From positions 1-64,000 of the forward strand of contig JACCGJ010001750.1 of assembly GCA_013407085.1 (NCBI GenBank): 64,000 nt of DNA. Reading direction: 5' to 3'. Position numbers and translations under genes: made by a program. The notes below the pieces were generated by a model. It was not told the origin of the DNA and ran no database searches. It was given only the letters and a program-made list of their open reading frames with translations. Of the stretch, positions 47,437-59,674 are shown piece after piece (within the stretch, counting starts at the first letter, position 1; every line of letters begins with the position of its first letter). The stretch is from Atriophallophorus winterbourni (lineage: Eukaryota; Platyhelminthes; Trematoda; Plagiorchiida; Microphallidae).

Positions 47437-48813
47437 CTGAAGATAAAAGATTAGGGTAGACCAGCAAAAAGCGACAAAAGCAAAGGAAAATATAAAAAAA
47501 TTTCCGAATGCAAGTTATGAACAAACGCTTGATATCCTTTTCAGTACATAATATTTTTTAGTTATTATCTCAGAAACTTGAACTTATTTCCAGATCGAAA
47601 AACGGGTATAAATCTATGGAATATGTGATTCAAATTCGCTTAATTTACCTGTGATAGTCTCTAACGAGCTGATCTAAATTCAACAGAATTAGCACACAAA
47701 AAACAACATTTAGCGAGAAGGGTTGTAAAAATAAGTTACGATGTGGTTCCTCACCTTTATTCTGTCAACTCACGCTTAATCGAGGCGTTTGTGCTTAGTT
47801 GTGTATCGACATTTTGGGAGATTGAAATTACATCAGCAAAGTCTACATAGTTGATTTTCTTTAGTCCTCGTGAAAATATAAGCTTTAGCAACATCTATAT
47901 TGCAAATATGATTGACATACTTGGTGTTACTTGCTTATATCATAGTTCTAGGTTTTACGAAGCAAATAATGGAATTATAGTAAACAGACATATAAAGGGC
48001 TAATGTTTACTCGAGTGAAAACTCAGAGGCTTAAATTCAGTTTTATGGCATCAAATGCTAACCGCTTGGTGTATATATGAAGTGATCATCTGTTAAATAC
48101 AAAAGTGCTTCTAAAAGCGAATTTACAGAATGTGTTCATTGAACTATGAAGTCATCATTTGCTCCAGATGTAACTTCTGGGCAAATATAAACGAAGATGT
48201 CGACTATCAAAACATCAATTAGCTAGCGAGATAGTGTCGAAAATTTAGTCCAAAGGCAGAAATACAAGCTTTACAAAGAACGAAGCCAAACAAACAGCAG
48301 ACGAATACGATTGGCAATGTCTAGGCTTGGCAGAAATGGAGCTGATTACGGTATTTAGATTATTAACTGATGGCATATACTTAATCCAAAAATAGTGTTC
48401 GTCTCATTTGAGTGTAAAATTTATATTAAAAAGCTGAATCTATTTAGTACAAGCACCGATGAATTAAAATTATACGGTGAAATTTGTACCCAGATTTCGG
48501 GGAAATTATTTCCATATTTATTACCTAAAATGATTATTAAAATACACTCTTGACACAGCTAGGGTATTTAACTGTCACAATTTTTTTCTTGTTCTAATTT
48601 TAGCCCGAAAATTAACAAGCCATTGTTGGAATTATTGAAATTAAATTCGATGGATGAATTATTAATTATTCGTTCGTTTTACAGCGATTAACATCACGTA
48701 ATCTCCTATGGTTGGCGAATGAAAACCGAATGAAACAATGGAGCTGTGGACCCTGGTAGCATGCAAAAGGTTCCCTTCTCTCACAGCTCATTGAATATGG
48801 TAAATAAGCTTAC
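47437..48813. other. Intron sequence (e4-e5), nothing recognised
   Basis: AT-rich; no element ends or domains seen. Confidence 0.4.
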
Positions 48814-49043
48814 AGTAAAATTTGACGTTCCTGTTGAGCTAGCTGATCCTTCAGGTTGGCCAATTCAGCTTCGCGTTGTTCCAACTTGTCCACGATTTGA
48901 TTCAGTTGACTATGATCCAGTGCTGTTTCGTGTGTATCCACAGAGTTCTGGACAGCATCGTAATCATGCGAATTATTGAGCATCATGCTCCCGGTGGTTG
49001 AGTCCGGAATCGATTTGCTGTTATGTTCGCGTTCGTTGATACG
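48814..49043 (-). CDS. Exon e4: linker and coiled-coil segment of RASEF-like gene
   Basis: The donor is TTTACT/GTAAGC. The peptide has a polar, non-helical first part (REHNSKSIPDSTTGSMMLN and onward) and a coiled-coil second part (DKLEQREAELANLKDQLAQQ). The frame is open further 5' to about 49166. I chose the acceptor CATTTCAAG at 49044 because it alone keeps phase with e3. The stronger-looking acceptor TTATTTCAG near 49093 would need another exon between e3 and e4. Confidence 0.6.
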
Positions 49044-50667
49044 CTTGAAATGGCAATCAATGTTCAATGACAAGTCATAATGCAAATTTCTGCTGAAATA
49101 ATTCAGTCTGATTTTGGATTGTAGAAAATTGCTAAGACGCAATAACAGACGATATTGGATGATCAAAAAGACAGTGAAATGATACCGACAATGAAAATTC
49201 TACTCGTTTCCAATAGATTTTAAATTTACATTTGACTTCCTTAGGAATCAATTGGAAGGATTAAATCTACAGGTTGAGGATGAGATTACACGCATGAAAG
49301 GGTGTTAGGCTGTCACAGTTTTAATCCTGACAAAGGACAGTATGTATTTGCACCTGAGTACGATTGCTTATTACGGCTGAGCCTAATTCTCAATGAGAAA
49401 AAGAGAATCAGATTTGCGAGCACTAGAAGATAAAACTGTAGTGTTGAGCTCGATTAGCACTGGAAGATGAGTGGCTGTTTCCTTTGGATTGCATGGTTCG
49501 GGTTTATTTTCAATGATTGTAAAAATAGATCCATAGAGGTTTGTAATCGAAGTGGACTCAAAATCTTTGTAGTCACCTTCAATTCGTGCAAAGTGTTAAG
49601 AAGGGAGAACGCTCCTCATCAGACATTGATTCGTAGAAACGCAAACCAATGGAATATAATTGAACTATTTGGAACCCGAAAAATAGGCCTTTTATAATTT
49701 TAATCCAGTTGTTTAACACATTTATTAAATCACACACCATTATTGAAACCGACGAAATACATTTTAAATGAAAAAAAGCATCCTAATATAATATTCGGTT
49801 AATATTGTACGTTGTTAAGTGATTTGCAGAGAGAAGTTTCTGACTATGCCTTGCTGTGAGAACTGTAATAAATTTAATGAGCTGATTTAGTTCCTTTCGT
49901 TCACGAAACTTGATTCAATATCTGTTTCATTCCCGGTGTAGGCAATTCATTCCAGTCCGTTTGTGCTCACTCGTCCTTAGATTCAGTACCTTTCGAGCAC
50001 CCGCTACAAAAATCTTATTGTGCCATGGTTGGATGGTAGTTAAGGCATTCAGTAATTACCACCAGTGCAATGCTCTCCATTAAGATGACAAAAATGGTGC
50101 ATGAAATAAATACGTATTCCACCATCCGAATGATTTAAAGAAGCGGAGAGATGGTTAATAAAGTTTGATATTGTAAGCCAACGATGGTTAAGGCTGGAAC
50201 GATCAAATTGTTAAATTACACGCTTTTTTATTTTTAAGCCTACTCACGAGTAACAAATCTTTCAAAAGTATTTGCCAAGCGGTGTCTGTCAACAGATTTT
50301 GATAATGACAATACGAACCAAGCTTCGTTAGTTCGTAGATGTCATTTCCTCCCGAGAAGAGTAGAAGATAAATTTTATCCCAAATATGTTGCCGGGGCTC
50401 AGGAACATGATTTTATAGTTATTAAGAGCAGCACATAATGGTATAGATAATGTAGTATCACACTCAGGCGCCAGCTCGACTCCCTCGTTCATTTTCCGAT
50501 TATATATGTGCATGGTAGGAAATGCAAGGTTAACTATATTTCGAGAAACGTTGCACTCGCGTTTTCCCACTTGACATTTGCGCAATGTCTGCGTCTGATC
50601 TCTGTATTAGTCTTTCGGCTTTGCTAATCGATTTGTGTAAACAAATGTTGAAACGAATAAAGCTAAT
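49044..50667. other. Intron sequence (e3-e4, 3' part), nothing recognised
   Basis: AT-rich. If the e4 acceptor near 49093 is the true one, the first ~50 bases here are coding. Confidence 0.35.
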
Positions 50668-50679
50668 TTTATCATTTAT

Positions 50680-53600
50680 CATCATCATCATCAAAGACAG
50701 CATTACACCGGTAGCGTGTACCGAATGCCTAACTGCCACACAACCATGAAAAAGTAAAAGCCTAAAAGATGGGGAAGGGTGGGACTTAAATAGCTACGGA
50801 GTCTATAGAAGAGTAATCACAAACAAACTGGGTAGAGGTGCCTACACCTCGAATGGAACATGCATTCAAACAAGTTTCGTGAACGAGTAGAGCGACATCA
50901 GCATGGCAGCTTCCTTGCGGCTTTCACTGTTATGCATCAAAAAAGCTTTTCTCGTCACTCTGCTTGACAACATACAAGGTTAAGCAAACACTCCAAGAAG
51001 ATGCTTAGTGCAAGACCGCCATTGAACACGGTTTCTGGACATATCCTGAAGCGTAACTAGCCATTGCGATAACTGATCGCGGGGACACCAGTCTGGAAGA
51101 CGCGCTGCGCCTAATTCGGAAAGGTTACTAGTGAGGGTTTTATACTGCCTATGCCTTGTGACGGGTCGGCCTCCCCGAGATTTACGCCAATCAGGATGTG
51201 GCGTCGGAAAAAGAGTCTGTTTCGCAAGTCGGTGGTCCGGCATTCGTAAAACGTGACCCAACCAGCGTAACCTATGCAGGTTGATTTGCTTCTCTATATC
51301 AACATTACTACCGAACAATTCAGTTCGGAGAGCATCGGTGCCTATGCGATTGTAACAGATAACCCCTAGAATGTTGCGGAGACATCGGTTTTCAAATATT
51401 TGGAGACGCTGAAAGTGTTCTTTACGTAGGGTCCAGGTTTCACACCCATACAGTAACACAGCCCGAACTGTCGCTTTATAGACTCTACCCTTGAGTAACA
51501 GAGACAGTCCTTTCTGGCGCCAGAGGTGACCTAGGTTGCGGAATGCTACGGTCGCTTTAGAAATGCGTGCCGAGACCTCGTCGTCTAACGATGCAGAATT
51601 ATTGATACAACTACCGAGATACGTAAAACGATCTACAATTTCAAGCGCCTGATTGTCAAGTAATAAAGTGCTGTTTGATAAGTCGATGTCCTGCAGCAGA
51701 ACACTGCACTTAAAGGGTGCGAAACGCATTCCAAATGCGGGCACAATACAAGATAGCTTGTTCAGTATCGCCTGCGCATCTGTGTGCGAATCGACGAGCA
51801 GAACTATATCATCAGCATAGTCCAAGTCGAGAAGCTTGCCGTCTGGCATTATGTGAACTCCGAAGGCTGTGGCACCGTCGCTGCATAATTCCATGATAGC
51901 ATCAATTACAAAATTGAAAAAAACGGAGAAATCGGACAATCTTGTCGGACGCCACTTGTGGTGTGGAATTAGGGAGAAAGTTCGTTGTAAACCTTAATGC
52001 ACCCGGGTGTATATGCATAAAGTGCACGTAGTATGTTGACATACTTTTGTGGAACGCCTTTGCACAGCAAGGTGTTAAACAGGACATTTCGATCGACTGA
52101 ATCACATGCTCCTTTGAAGTCTAAAAAGATGGCTATTGTCAGCTGTCCATAGGTGTGCCGCAGTTCTAATATCCGTCGAAGAGTAAAAATGTGGTCGACA
52201 CAGCCTCTGCCAGGTCGGAATCCAGCTTGCTGCTATCGGATCTGTGATTCCCTATGCGAGGTTAACCTTTGAAGGCATATGGATGCCAATAATTTCGTAA
52301 TGATGGGAGTGAGACTTATCCCACGGTGATTAGAGCATGAGCTTCGCACAGCTTTTTTAAATATAGGTATGATAACCGATTCGCCCCAACACGGAGGGAC
52401 GGATTCTGACAACCACGCTTCACGGAGGAGATCGCCTAATGTGCTGATTAGGACTTGGCCACCTTCTTTGAACAAAACAGGCGGTATGTCATCGGGGACA
52501 GCGGTTTTGAATCATTTCATGGATTCGATACATGCTTCAATTTCTAAATCATTAGGGGGATCTACGCTAACAGGCCAAGGATCACACTGCCTCAAGTGAG
52601 GGAATGATTCTGTTGCAGGCGACCAGCTGAACTGTTCTTCAAAATGTTCGGCCCAGCGTGAGAGGCGGCGATTCTTATTAGTGATAAGAGTACCGTCTAT
52701 TTCAGCGATAGTCTCACTCACTCCTTTTTTCGTAGGCCCGGTCGATCGAATAAGTTGGAAGAGTTTTCGCACGTTACCCGCATTATTTGCTATTTCCATT
52801 TGTTCGACCTTATTTAGCCACCACTTTTCTCTGTCTAGTCTTAAGCTCCGTTTAAGTTCATTCCTCACGCGTCTACGCTCTGTATTTTGCCCAGGATCGT
52901 GTGGTATTTGGCATCGCTGGTGAAGAATTTCTATAGAGCGTTGTGAAATCCAGTAAGACTTTTGGGTTGATTGTGTAGTCTCACAGGCTGTTATTGCGGT
53001 GGCTCGAATAATCCTAGCTATTTTGTTCCACCTTTCATCGGCAGTTGCACACGGAGCAACTGGGAGTGAGTTACTCAAGGTGGTCCTATAAATGTCTTGA
53101 ACTGCAGGCTGAAAGAATTTTTCGACCACAATGCGTTTCCCATTCGAAGGCTTCGTACCGGAGAACTTTAATGAGAACCTGCATCGCATAAGTGCATGAT
53201 CTGAATCTATGTAGGTATTCCAAAAGGAGCGGCAGTCATCAATGCAATCTCTCCAGCGAGTACTTATGGCGATGTGGTCAATTTGGGAAGAAGGTTGGCT
53301 TCCATCCGGCGAGCGCCATGTGGCACATTGACATCTTATATGGCGAAAGGAGGTGCTGCTAATGAATAATCGAGATTGTGCACAGAATTGTATAAACTGT
53401 TCACCGTTATCGGTGCGCTGGCCTTCAAGACCAAACATGCCACCTAATTGTGATTCCGATGCATCTAAGCGACCCAGTCTGGCATACATATCTTCCGCTA
53501 AGACAACAATATCGGAGCTTTTTGCGCGTCGCAAAAGCGCATAAAGATCGTCGTACAAGGCGTTCTTCTCGTCGTCGGAATTGGTGTTAGTCGGAGTGTA

Positions 53601-54511
53601 AGTTGCTACAATAAACAAGCATCTCTGATTAGAAGATTTTGAGTTTGGTTTAATATTAGTGGCTAGTCTAACTGCGCACATCCTGCTATTGTAGGGAATC
53701 CAATCGATTAGACAGGATTCGGCACGCGTATTCAGCACTATACCAACACCCGCCTGTCCTGAAAGGGCAGCTACAGAATCACCAGAGCAGCGCAAAAAGT
53801 AACGAGTTGAAAGGTTTGGGGCAGTAAGTTCAGTAATTATAGACGGATCATATAAGCGCGTTTCCGATAAACAGCAAACATCAATAGATGGACTATCTGA
53901 GGTAAGAGCCAATGCAGCTTGCTGGCCTATTTGTCTGAGAGTTCTGACATTCATGGCTCCGATGTGAGTAGAGGTCCTTGGTTTCAGAAAGTGATCTGTA
54001 AATTCGCGAACAGGAAATGTTCTAACATGTTCAGAGCGGTTTTTTCTCAAGCTGGGATTGACAGACGGAGAGTTGTTAAGAGTGGATGGGGGAGGGGAAG
54101 GGTCAGAAACAGCTTGAAGAGTAGGGCCAGCAGTAGCTTGTTTTCGCTTACCCGCCCTGCTGTATGCAGCAGGTAAGGCGACCCTGTTTATCGTGCGCGA
54201 AGGCAGATGCACTATGGAATTGGGTTTCGTAGTAATAGTCATGGTCATGGTTGTATGCGGGCTGAGATACTGCCAGGTTTCCCATGCCTAGACAGGAGAA
54301 CAATTAGGGTTCTCCACCAAAGCCTTTGGCTAAAAAGCTTGACCCACAAGGCAGCGCGTTAGGTTGAGACCGTGTTCGTCTGACCTCTATCCATTGACCA
54401 TCCTGGTATGAGTGACTCTGGAGGTGCTCGAAGAGCACCAACCAGCATAGCTCAATGGGTCGAGGTACACAAACCATCGCACCACGTTAAGGTCCAGTCT
54501 CAGCGCGACGG
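50680..54511 (-). mobile_element. Full-length RTE-like LINE (family A) with 12-bp target duplication
   Basis: A 3832-base element flanked on both sides by tttatcatttat (50668-50679 and 54512-54523). The 3' end on the minus strand is a (TGA)n tail and the 5' end is a ~260-base GC-richer leader. A single long coding region without a separate ORF1, an APE endonuclease plus RT, and a short simple-repeat tail fit the RTE clade. It lies in the e3-e4 intron in sense with the host gene. A truncated relative is at 39.9 kb. Confidence 0.9.
50980..54248 (-). pseudogene. RTE-like LINE polyprotein: endonuclease + reverse transcriptase, disabled
   Basis: About 1085 codons. The N-terminal Ser/Pro-rich leader is followed by the APE endonuclease (from 'TSTHIGAMNVRTLRQIGQQA'), with catalytic Glu in 'CCLSETRLYD', 'AEDMYARLG' (~53468-53505), 'QIDHIAIS' and 'SDHALMR'. 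The pre-RT region has 'RRLSRWAEHFEEQF'. RT motifs: 'NHRGISLTPIITKLL', 'QQAGFRPGRGCVDHIF', 'AIFLDFKGACDSVDR' and 'LDYADDIVLLV' (~51800-51830). The C-terminus has 'VLLYGCETWTL' and 'LHRLRWLGHVLRM'. Lesions: stops at ~52512, 52233 and 51969, a stop/frameshift near 51906-51930, and the normally invariant Asn of the endonuclease GDxNA motif is Tyr. Confidence 0.88.
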
Positions 54512-54889
54512 TTTATCATTTATAGACACCAATAATTCATTTATACACGTCAGTTAATCAACTTTTCCGACTAGGCTGCTAGGAACAAAGGGTGTGATGA
54601 TAAACTGGAGTTTTGAGTACATTACATACGAATTGGAACCTCGATCGAATTTTAAGAAAACATTTATCGCTACTAAAGTCCTCATTGGTCCACTGCTACC
54701 GTGGTCCGATTTTTGGTTGTTTCAAGGGCAAGCCCTTTGGGAGAATACAAACACTTCCAAAGCATTCATTTTAAAGGAATATTTTAGGCCAGCTGAAGGG
54801 GATTATTCTCATTATATTTCACCGTCGAAAAAATTCTCAGGCGATTTCAATATTTCAAATGTAATACGTGTATTATGATGTGTGAAAAA

Positions 54890-55062
54890 CATACATAGAT
54901 TTTCATTTGCATGCTTTTCCGTCACACACATCCAACGACCGGTTTTGTGCTGTTTGCACTCATCAGGTAGGGACAGTAAGATCAGGATCCGCATGCGCTT
55001 GAAACAGTGGAGGAATGGTAAACAAGAAGCGCTTGCATACAAGCGCCCCTTGTTTACATAGA
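54890..55062 (-). repeat. Hammerhead repeat copy in intron, ribozyme disabled (G12 to A)
   Basis: About 170 bases closely match the array monomer on the minus strand, i.e. sense with the host gene. Ribozyme region 54931-54972: stem I CCCTAC, core CTGATGAG, stem II GTGC/GCAC and CCGGTC are intact, but GAAA reads AAAA. The changed G (54946) corresponds to G12, the general base of hammerhead cleavage. Stem I has one further mismatch. Confidence 0.75.
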
Positions 55063-55938
55063 TTTTATTTGAATATCGATGCTATGCGTACACAAATGCC
55101 GGCATGTCAATCGAAAAATGATATTTCGTTTCTATTTCTGATGCTAATAATACATTTGCTATATATTTTAATTCCATCAACAATTTGAGACATATTTGCT
55201 CTGGCAAAGGAATGTTTACAAGCGTTATATTGATCATTATGCTTTCCGTGAAGCAAATACGAAATCAGACTCTGAATCGATAGGTGTACGCTTGTGAAGT
55301 AAAATTCTGAGAGTGCTATGAGCAAGTCTAATTGCCAAGATTAAAATAGTATGACCACATTTTCGTTTAACTCATCCACAGAAATGCAATTCCCAGAGTT
55401 ACTACAAGTTATCTAACAGCCAACAAGTTATAATCCAATCAGTTTGGGATATATTTAGAATAAGTATGTCACGCAAAGATGATATTCGAGTCCAACCATG
55501 TTTCTAGTACCACGTACCACATCTTGCCAGAGAATAAATGTCCTTTTCTCAAGAGAACCAATCTTTCCTTCTTGCGTAGTCATCGAATATCCGAAGGCAC
55601 GACATATTGAGGGTGATTTTTTAGAAGTTGAGGGAATTAGATGAAATGTGACCAGAGAATTTGAAAAAAACTCATATGCTTTGAAGTAACGTTATCCTTT
55701 ACAGTGTACGAAGATGCGTGCATACAAACACTGGTGCTCCTTTTCTGCTGGTCATCAACTCGCATTTTTAACTATTCCTCATGTGTGCGGATATCAATAC
55801 AACTTCCACGAATCTTTACAAGGTACGCAGAAAATATGCTCTCTGTTTATAACCTTGATACAATTCCGTCAGATAATAAGTTCAATCTCAGTTAGCGTAA
55901 ATAAATGCATGCGATTTTCAATGTTCAGGTCAACTAAC

Positions 55939-56034
55939 CGCTTTCAAGCGTTTCAGTTGAAGGCGAATGTCAGCGATCTCTTCTTCTTTATTCATTATCT
56001 TGGAATCGTATTCACCACGTAGACGATCTTGAAT
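55939..56034 (-). CDS. Exon e3: coiled-coil segment of RASEF-like gene
   Basis: Exactly 32 codons, in phase at both ends. The acceptor is TTTCTCATAG and the donor GCG/GTTAGT. The peptide IQDRLRGEYDSKIMNKEEEI continues 'ADIRLQLKRLKA', with regular heptad leucine/isoleucine positions. The intron on its 3' side contains the full-length RTE-like LINE. Confidence 0.75.
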
Positions 56035-57430
56035 CTATGAGAAACAACATTTCAAAGTCATTTCGTGAAAAAGTAGGCACATAAATTGGAAAAATAACGA
56101 GAGATAACAGTCATATAAACACGGAAAATGTTGTAAGACAGAATATCATATTTTGTACTCAGTGTACCAATGTCAAATCGCGTTTGGAACCTAGTTCATG
56201 TTTGCCTTTTACACCTGATACTCTTTAAACACGGAAGAATATCAAATGCACAATTCGAAACGATGGTAATTTCCAATTTAACACATTGACAACGACTTGC
56301 GACATAAGTGGTACACACAATCAAAGCAGTTTCTGTTCTAAACGACTTGAACCAATTGAGGATCACTGTTTTATATCCGAATAGTGTAGAACTCGCTTTG
56401 AGAGGAGCGGTGCACAAACTCCCACCTCGCTTCTTATTTGGAACTGAAGTTATCCAGAGCAATGTGTCGCTCACATCCCCGCACTTACACACCACTACCG
56501 GTTTCTGTCTGTTTACCGTCATCAGGTGGAGACAGTAAGATTAGGTTCAGTATATAACTTTGAAGTTATCCAGGTTTGAACACGTTGCACAAAAGACCTA
56601 AGGATATTCTGGGAATCGCAGTCCAAAGGGTTAATTCACTGCGCGGGGATTTATGTTATCATATTGTTCAATCTAATATTATTTAGCACGTTACATCTCG
56701 TGAAGTAGAATGATGATGAAAATTTGTTGGTGCTTGAAACCTAATGTTGTACGGAATATGACTTGCTGATATCGCTTCAATTATTTACGCTGATCGTTTG
56801 TTATTTGCATATGTCAAAAGCGTAGACGCTATGATATATTTTACACGCGCATATAACTCACTAAATCTTTGATCCTTTTTATTACCACAGTTCTGTCATG
56901 GTTTAATGGCAGTTAAGTATTGAGACATATCATCGTGGAGACAGAATCTTGAAATACACAGTCGAAGAAACTGACTTAGGTGTTGTAGTTTGAAAAATGG
57001 TCTACAATACTAAGCTGTTTACAAATGCGCGTCTCGGCAGCTCGGCATGGTATGGCAAAACTTTAGACGTTTCCCAGAGTTGTTTATCTCCTATAATGAA
57101 CACCTAGGTAGAGTTGATTCTAGATTATGCTGCCAGACCTAGACCGATTGTATCATCAAGGATCTAAGCTTGTACATGGTTTTCAAAGTACGCCATACGT
57201 CTAACGACTCAGACGAATGGACCTGTGGCCGCTTTTACAAAGGAGAATGTGAGGCGATCTTATCCTCGCATACAAAGTTGGTACTGTTGTTTACCAACCC
57301 TGGAAAGCTTATACCAAAATCCGAGGTCATAGTTGCATGTTAAAAATACCATAATACGAAAGGAAATGCCGCAGGTATTTTTACTTGTTTAGTTTGGAAT
57401 TCCCAACCAGGTAATTTGGTATAACCCGAC

Positions 57431-57480
<50 letters not shown>

Positions 57481-57929
57481 TCAAAACGAGACTCTCTCTA
57501 TATATACCCCCGCCATGACTCCGTATACTTAATTACTGTTTCAACCATACATCTTGAATCTCATTGATAATGAACAAGAGCAATCCGAGGATGTTACTAT
57601 ACTACGCATGTAAATATTTTTGTGTATTTCGTGATGGAAAACATGAGAGTGAAACTTTATCCATCCAAATACATTACACGGTTTCTGATTCAGATTTTTA
57701 AAGCCGTAAATTCTTGCTAACATTCTCGTCTTGCAAATGAGAATCACCGCTCAATCACTTACTAATGTTTGTATACTCACTGAAGCTGACCTTACGGTTG
57801 CCAACTAATGAAAACTGACAAAATCCGGTTGTGTAACGTAAGTAGAGGGGCTGTCTGCACCACAATATAGTAAAATTAGAACTATTCGGCGAATAATATG
57901 TCGATTGCAAAAGGCTCACTCAGACTGAC
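56035..57929. other. Intron sequence (e2-e3)
   Basis: Contains a degenerate hammerhead-family relic on the minus strand (56495-56545: CTGATGA and GAAACCGG are present, stem II cannot form) and (TA)n at 57434-57475. Otherwise nothing recognised. Confidence 0.45.
57434..57475. repeat. (TA)n microsatellite
   Basis: About 21 uninterrupted TA units in the e2-e3 intron. Confidence 0.9.
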
Positions 57930-58020
57930 CTCACTTTTTGTTCTTTCTTCGATCCTTTGAATTTGTGATTCCAGTTCATTTTCCAATCTGATCAAATCAC
58001 GCTTCCTTGCCTCTTTCTCT
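57930..58020 (-). CDS. Exon e2: coiled-coil segment of RASEF-like gene
   Basis: 91 bases. The acceptor is AATTTCAG and the donor GAG/GTCAGT. The peptide is EKEARKRDLIRLENELESQI then QRIEERTKSE, a highly charged coiled coil that continues e1 in frame. An alternative donor five bases earlier (AAAAA/GTGAGG) has a better consensus but would throw the next exon into a stop, so the GTCAGT donor is preferred. Confidence 0.75.
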
Positions 58021-59346
58021 CTGAAATTTGACGAATCTCATGTTAGGAAACTGGAATTAAGTTTAAAATGTACCGTAAAATGAAGTTATACACATATTAA
58101 AGGTATCTCCAAGAGCAATTTTTGATACATTCTAAGTTTGACTACCACATCGCAAACGAAATTTTGTCTCCGAGAAAAGAGTCAAGAAAGATGAAAGATG
58201 GCGTAACTGCCTTTGAGGAAGCACGAGGAACAGATAGTAGAATGCTCAAAAAGGAGATACCATGATGAATACTTCATCGTTGTTGCACATATGTTCGTAA
58301 AGCTACGCGAAATCTCTCAACATTACCCATACCTTGAGGGGAATAATGTAGAACGGTGGAAATGATGATTTGCACTGCTGTTTACTGCTGAATGAAGGTC
58401 ATAAGGGCACTAAACATGCGGGAATAACCCTACGACACAATAATCCCGTATCAGACTTAATATATTTCCCAAGCGTAATGAATAATGAAATGAGCATATG
58501 TAGTTGATGCATCTACATGGCTAAACTAAACCCAAACCAAACAGCACAAAAATTTCTGGAATTTCAAGTGAAGTTTATAAAGACCATGTGTAAATGGGTT
58601 GTTGTTAGAATGAGGTTGATTAAGCAATCGATTAGAATATGTTTGGGACCGATCGTGTATTCATAATGCAAAGAAATTTGACTGCAATCGGTTAGAGAAT
58701 TGCGAGGTTGGATAAGATTGTCTCGACTTTAGCTCAATGCATTCTCTGGATGGTAATCGGTTTCATTTTAACGTTGATGAATTTCCAATCACTTAGAATG
58801 AAATTAATTTTGATTATTTGTATCGAAATGAAACAGGCTGATGAATTCTAACGTGTAAGAATCGTTTCATGGATTGAAATATCTTGTGACATCCATATTT
58901 AGATAATGATGTGATCTTAGAACACATACAAATTAGTTTTAATGAACAAACGGTAAACTGTCGCGTGCTGCTTCGTGTATTAGATTATGTTTGCTTCAAC
59001 CGAGCGAATAAAATAAACAAAATGGAACGAAAGCAAACGTGATTTTTGGTGACTCGCAGCGCATACTCTCACAGACGAAAGCAAGAATATGACAACTATT
59101 GAGTTCTAAATTGAAGTCTAACCAAACGTGGTATTATTAGACTAACAACTTTGACGTATTCGTAGCCTATTGTCATACTGTCGCTGGTTGATTAACATAT
59201 CCTTAGAAAATGCAGAGTGAATTGTATTGCAGAACGAAGCGTAATATTAATGGAAGATTCCCTTAAGCTATCAGGAATCGACTTTAAACTAAACATATAT
59301 TTGTTCAAAGTTGCGTCAAGTTATAATTCATTTTTGATAAACTTAC
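58021..59346. other. Intron sequence (e1-e2), nothing recognised
   Basis: AT-rich. 58625-58700 resembles 30418-30470, an unclassified dispersed repeat. Confidence 0.4.
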
Positions 59347-59493
59347 TTTAAATAATTCTCCTCGAGGGTAGATTTCTCCTTTTTTGAGGTAATGATCTCG
59401 GAACGGAAATCCTCTACGACCGTTTTTAAAGTTGGTAACAATTCAGGGAATTTTCGACTCAGCTCCGATTCAAGCTGCATCAAACTCTTGCGT
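59347..59493 (-). CDS. Exon e1: coiled-coil segment of RASEF-like gene
   Basis: The acceptor is TTATTACGCAG and the donor TTTAAA/GTAAGT. The exon begins with the last base of a split codon and ends with two bases of the next, giving 48 full codons. The peptide starts RKSLMQLESELSRKF and ends 'SKKEKSTLEENYL'; it is rich in Glu/Lys/Leu with heptad-like spacing, as expected for coiled coil. The upstream exon that should supply the first two bases was not found between here and the N gap. Confidence 0.75.
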
Positions 59494-59590
59494 CTGCGTA
59501 ATAAAAAATGTCTTTAAGCAAATTCATATCAGATTCTGAGACGGCATTATAACTTCACAATTAATCACTTTGAGGTAAACCACTAATCAG

Positions 59591-59634
59591 ATATTATATA
59601 TATAGAGATATATAATATATATTATATATATTAT

Positions 59635-59673
<39 letters not shown>

Positions 59674-59674
59674 A
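59591..59674. repeat. Compound (TA)n/(TG)n microsatellite
   Basis: AT-dinucleotide tract with small interruptions followed by about 11 TG units. Confidence 0.9.

Larger units (their letters stand above)
31829..59493 (-). other. RASEF: Gene span: large Rab GTPase with coiled coil (RASEF/Rab45-like), partial
   Basis: Eleven minus-strand exons with GT..AG borders join without a phase conflict into ~427 codons. The N-terminal half is coiled coil (e1-e5), then a Ser/Thr-rich linker (e6), then a Rab-type GTPase domain (e7-e11). Large Rab proteins of this kind (RASEF/Rab45, Rab44, CRACR2A) have EF-hands, coiled coil and a C-terminal Rab domain. 'SYFRK.DGV' after the G3 motif is closest to RASEF in my judgement. 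EF-hand exons and the C-terminal tail are not visible and are probably outside the window, in the N gap, or in exons I failed to see. The introns, up to ~7 kb, are filled with mobile elements. Exon e4's 5' border is the least certain join. The paralogue assignment is moderately sure; the Rab identity is very sure. Confidence 0.8.

Noticed and set aside
56495..56545. Minus-strand hammerhead-like motif as an active ribozyme
   Set aside because: CTGATGA and GAAACCGG are present but the bases between them cannot form stem II and stem I is interrupted.
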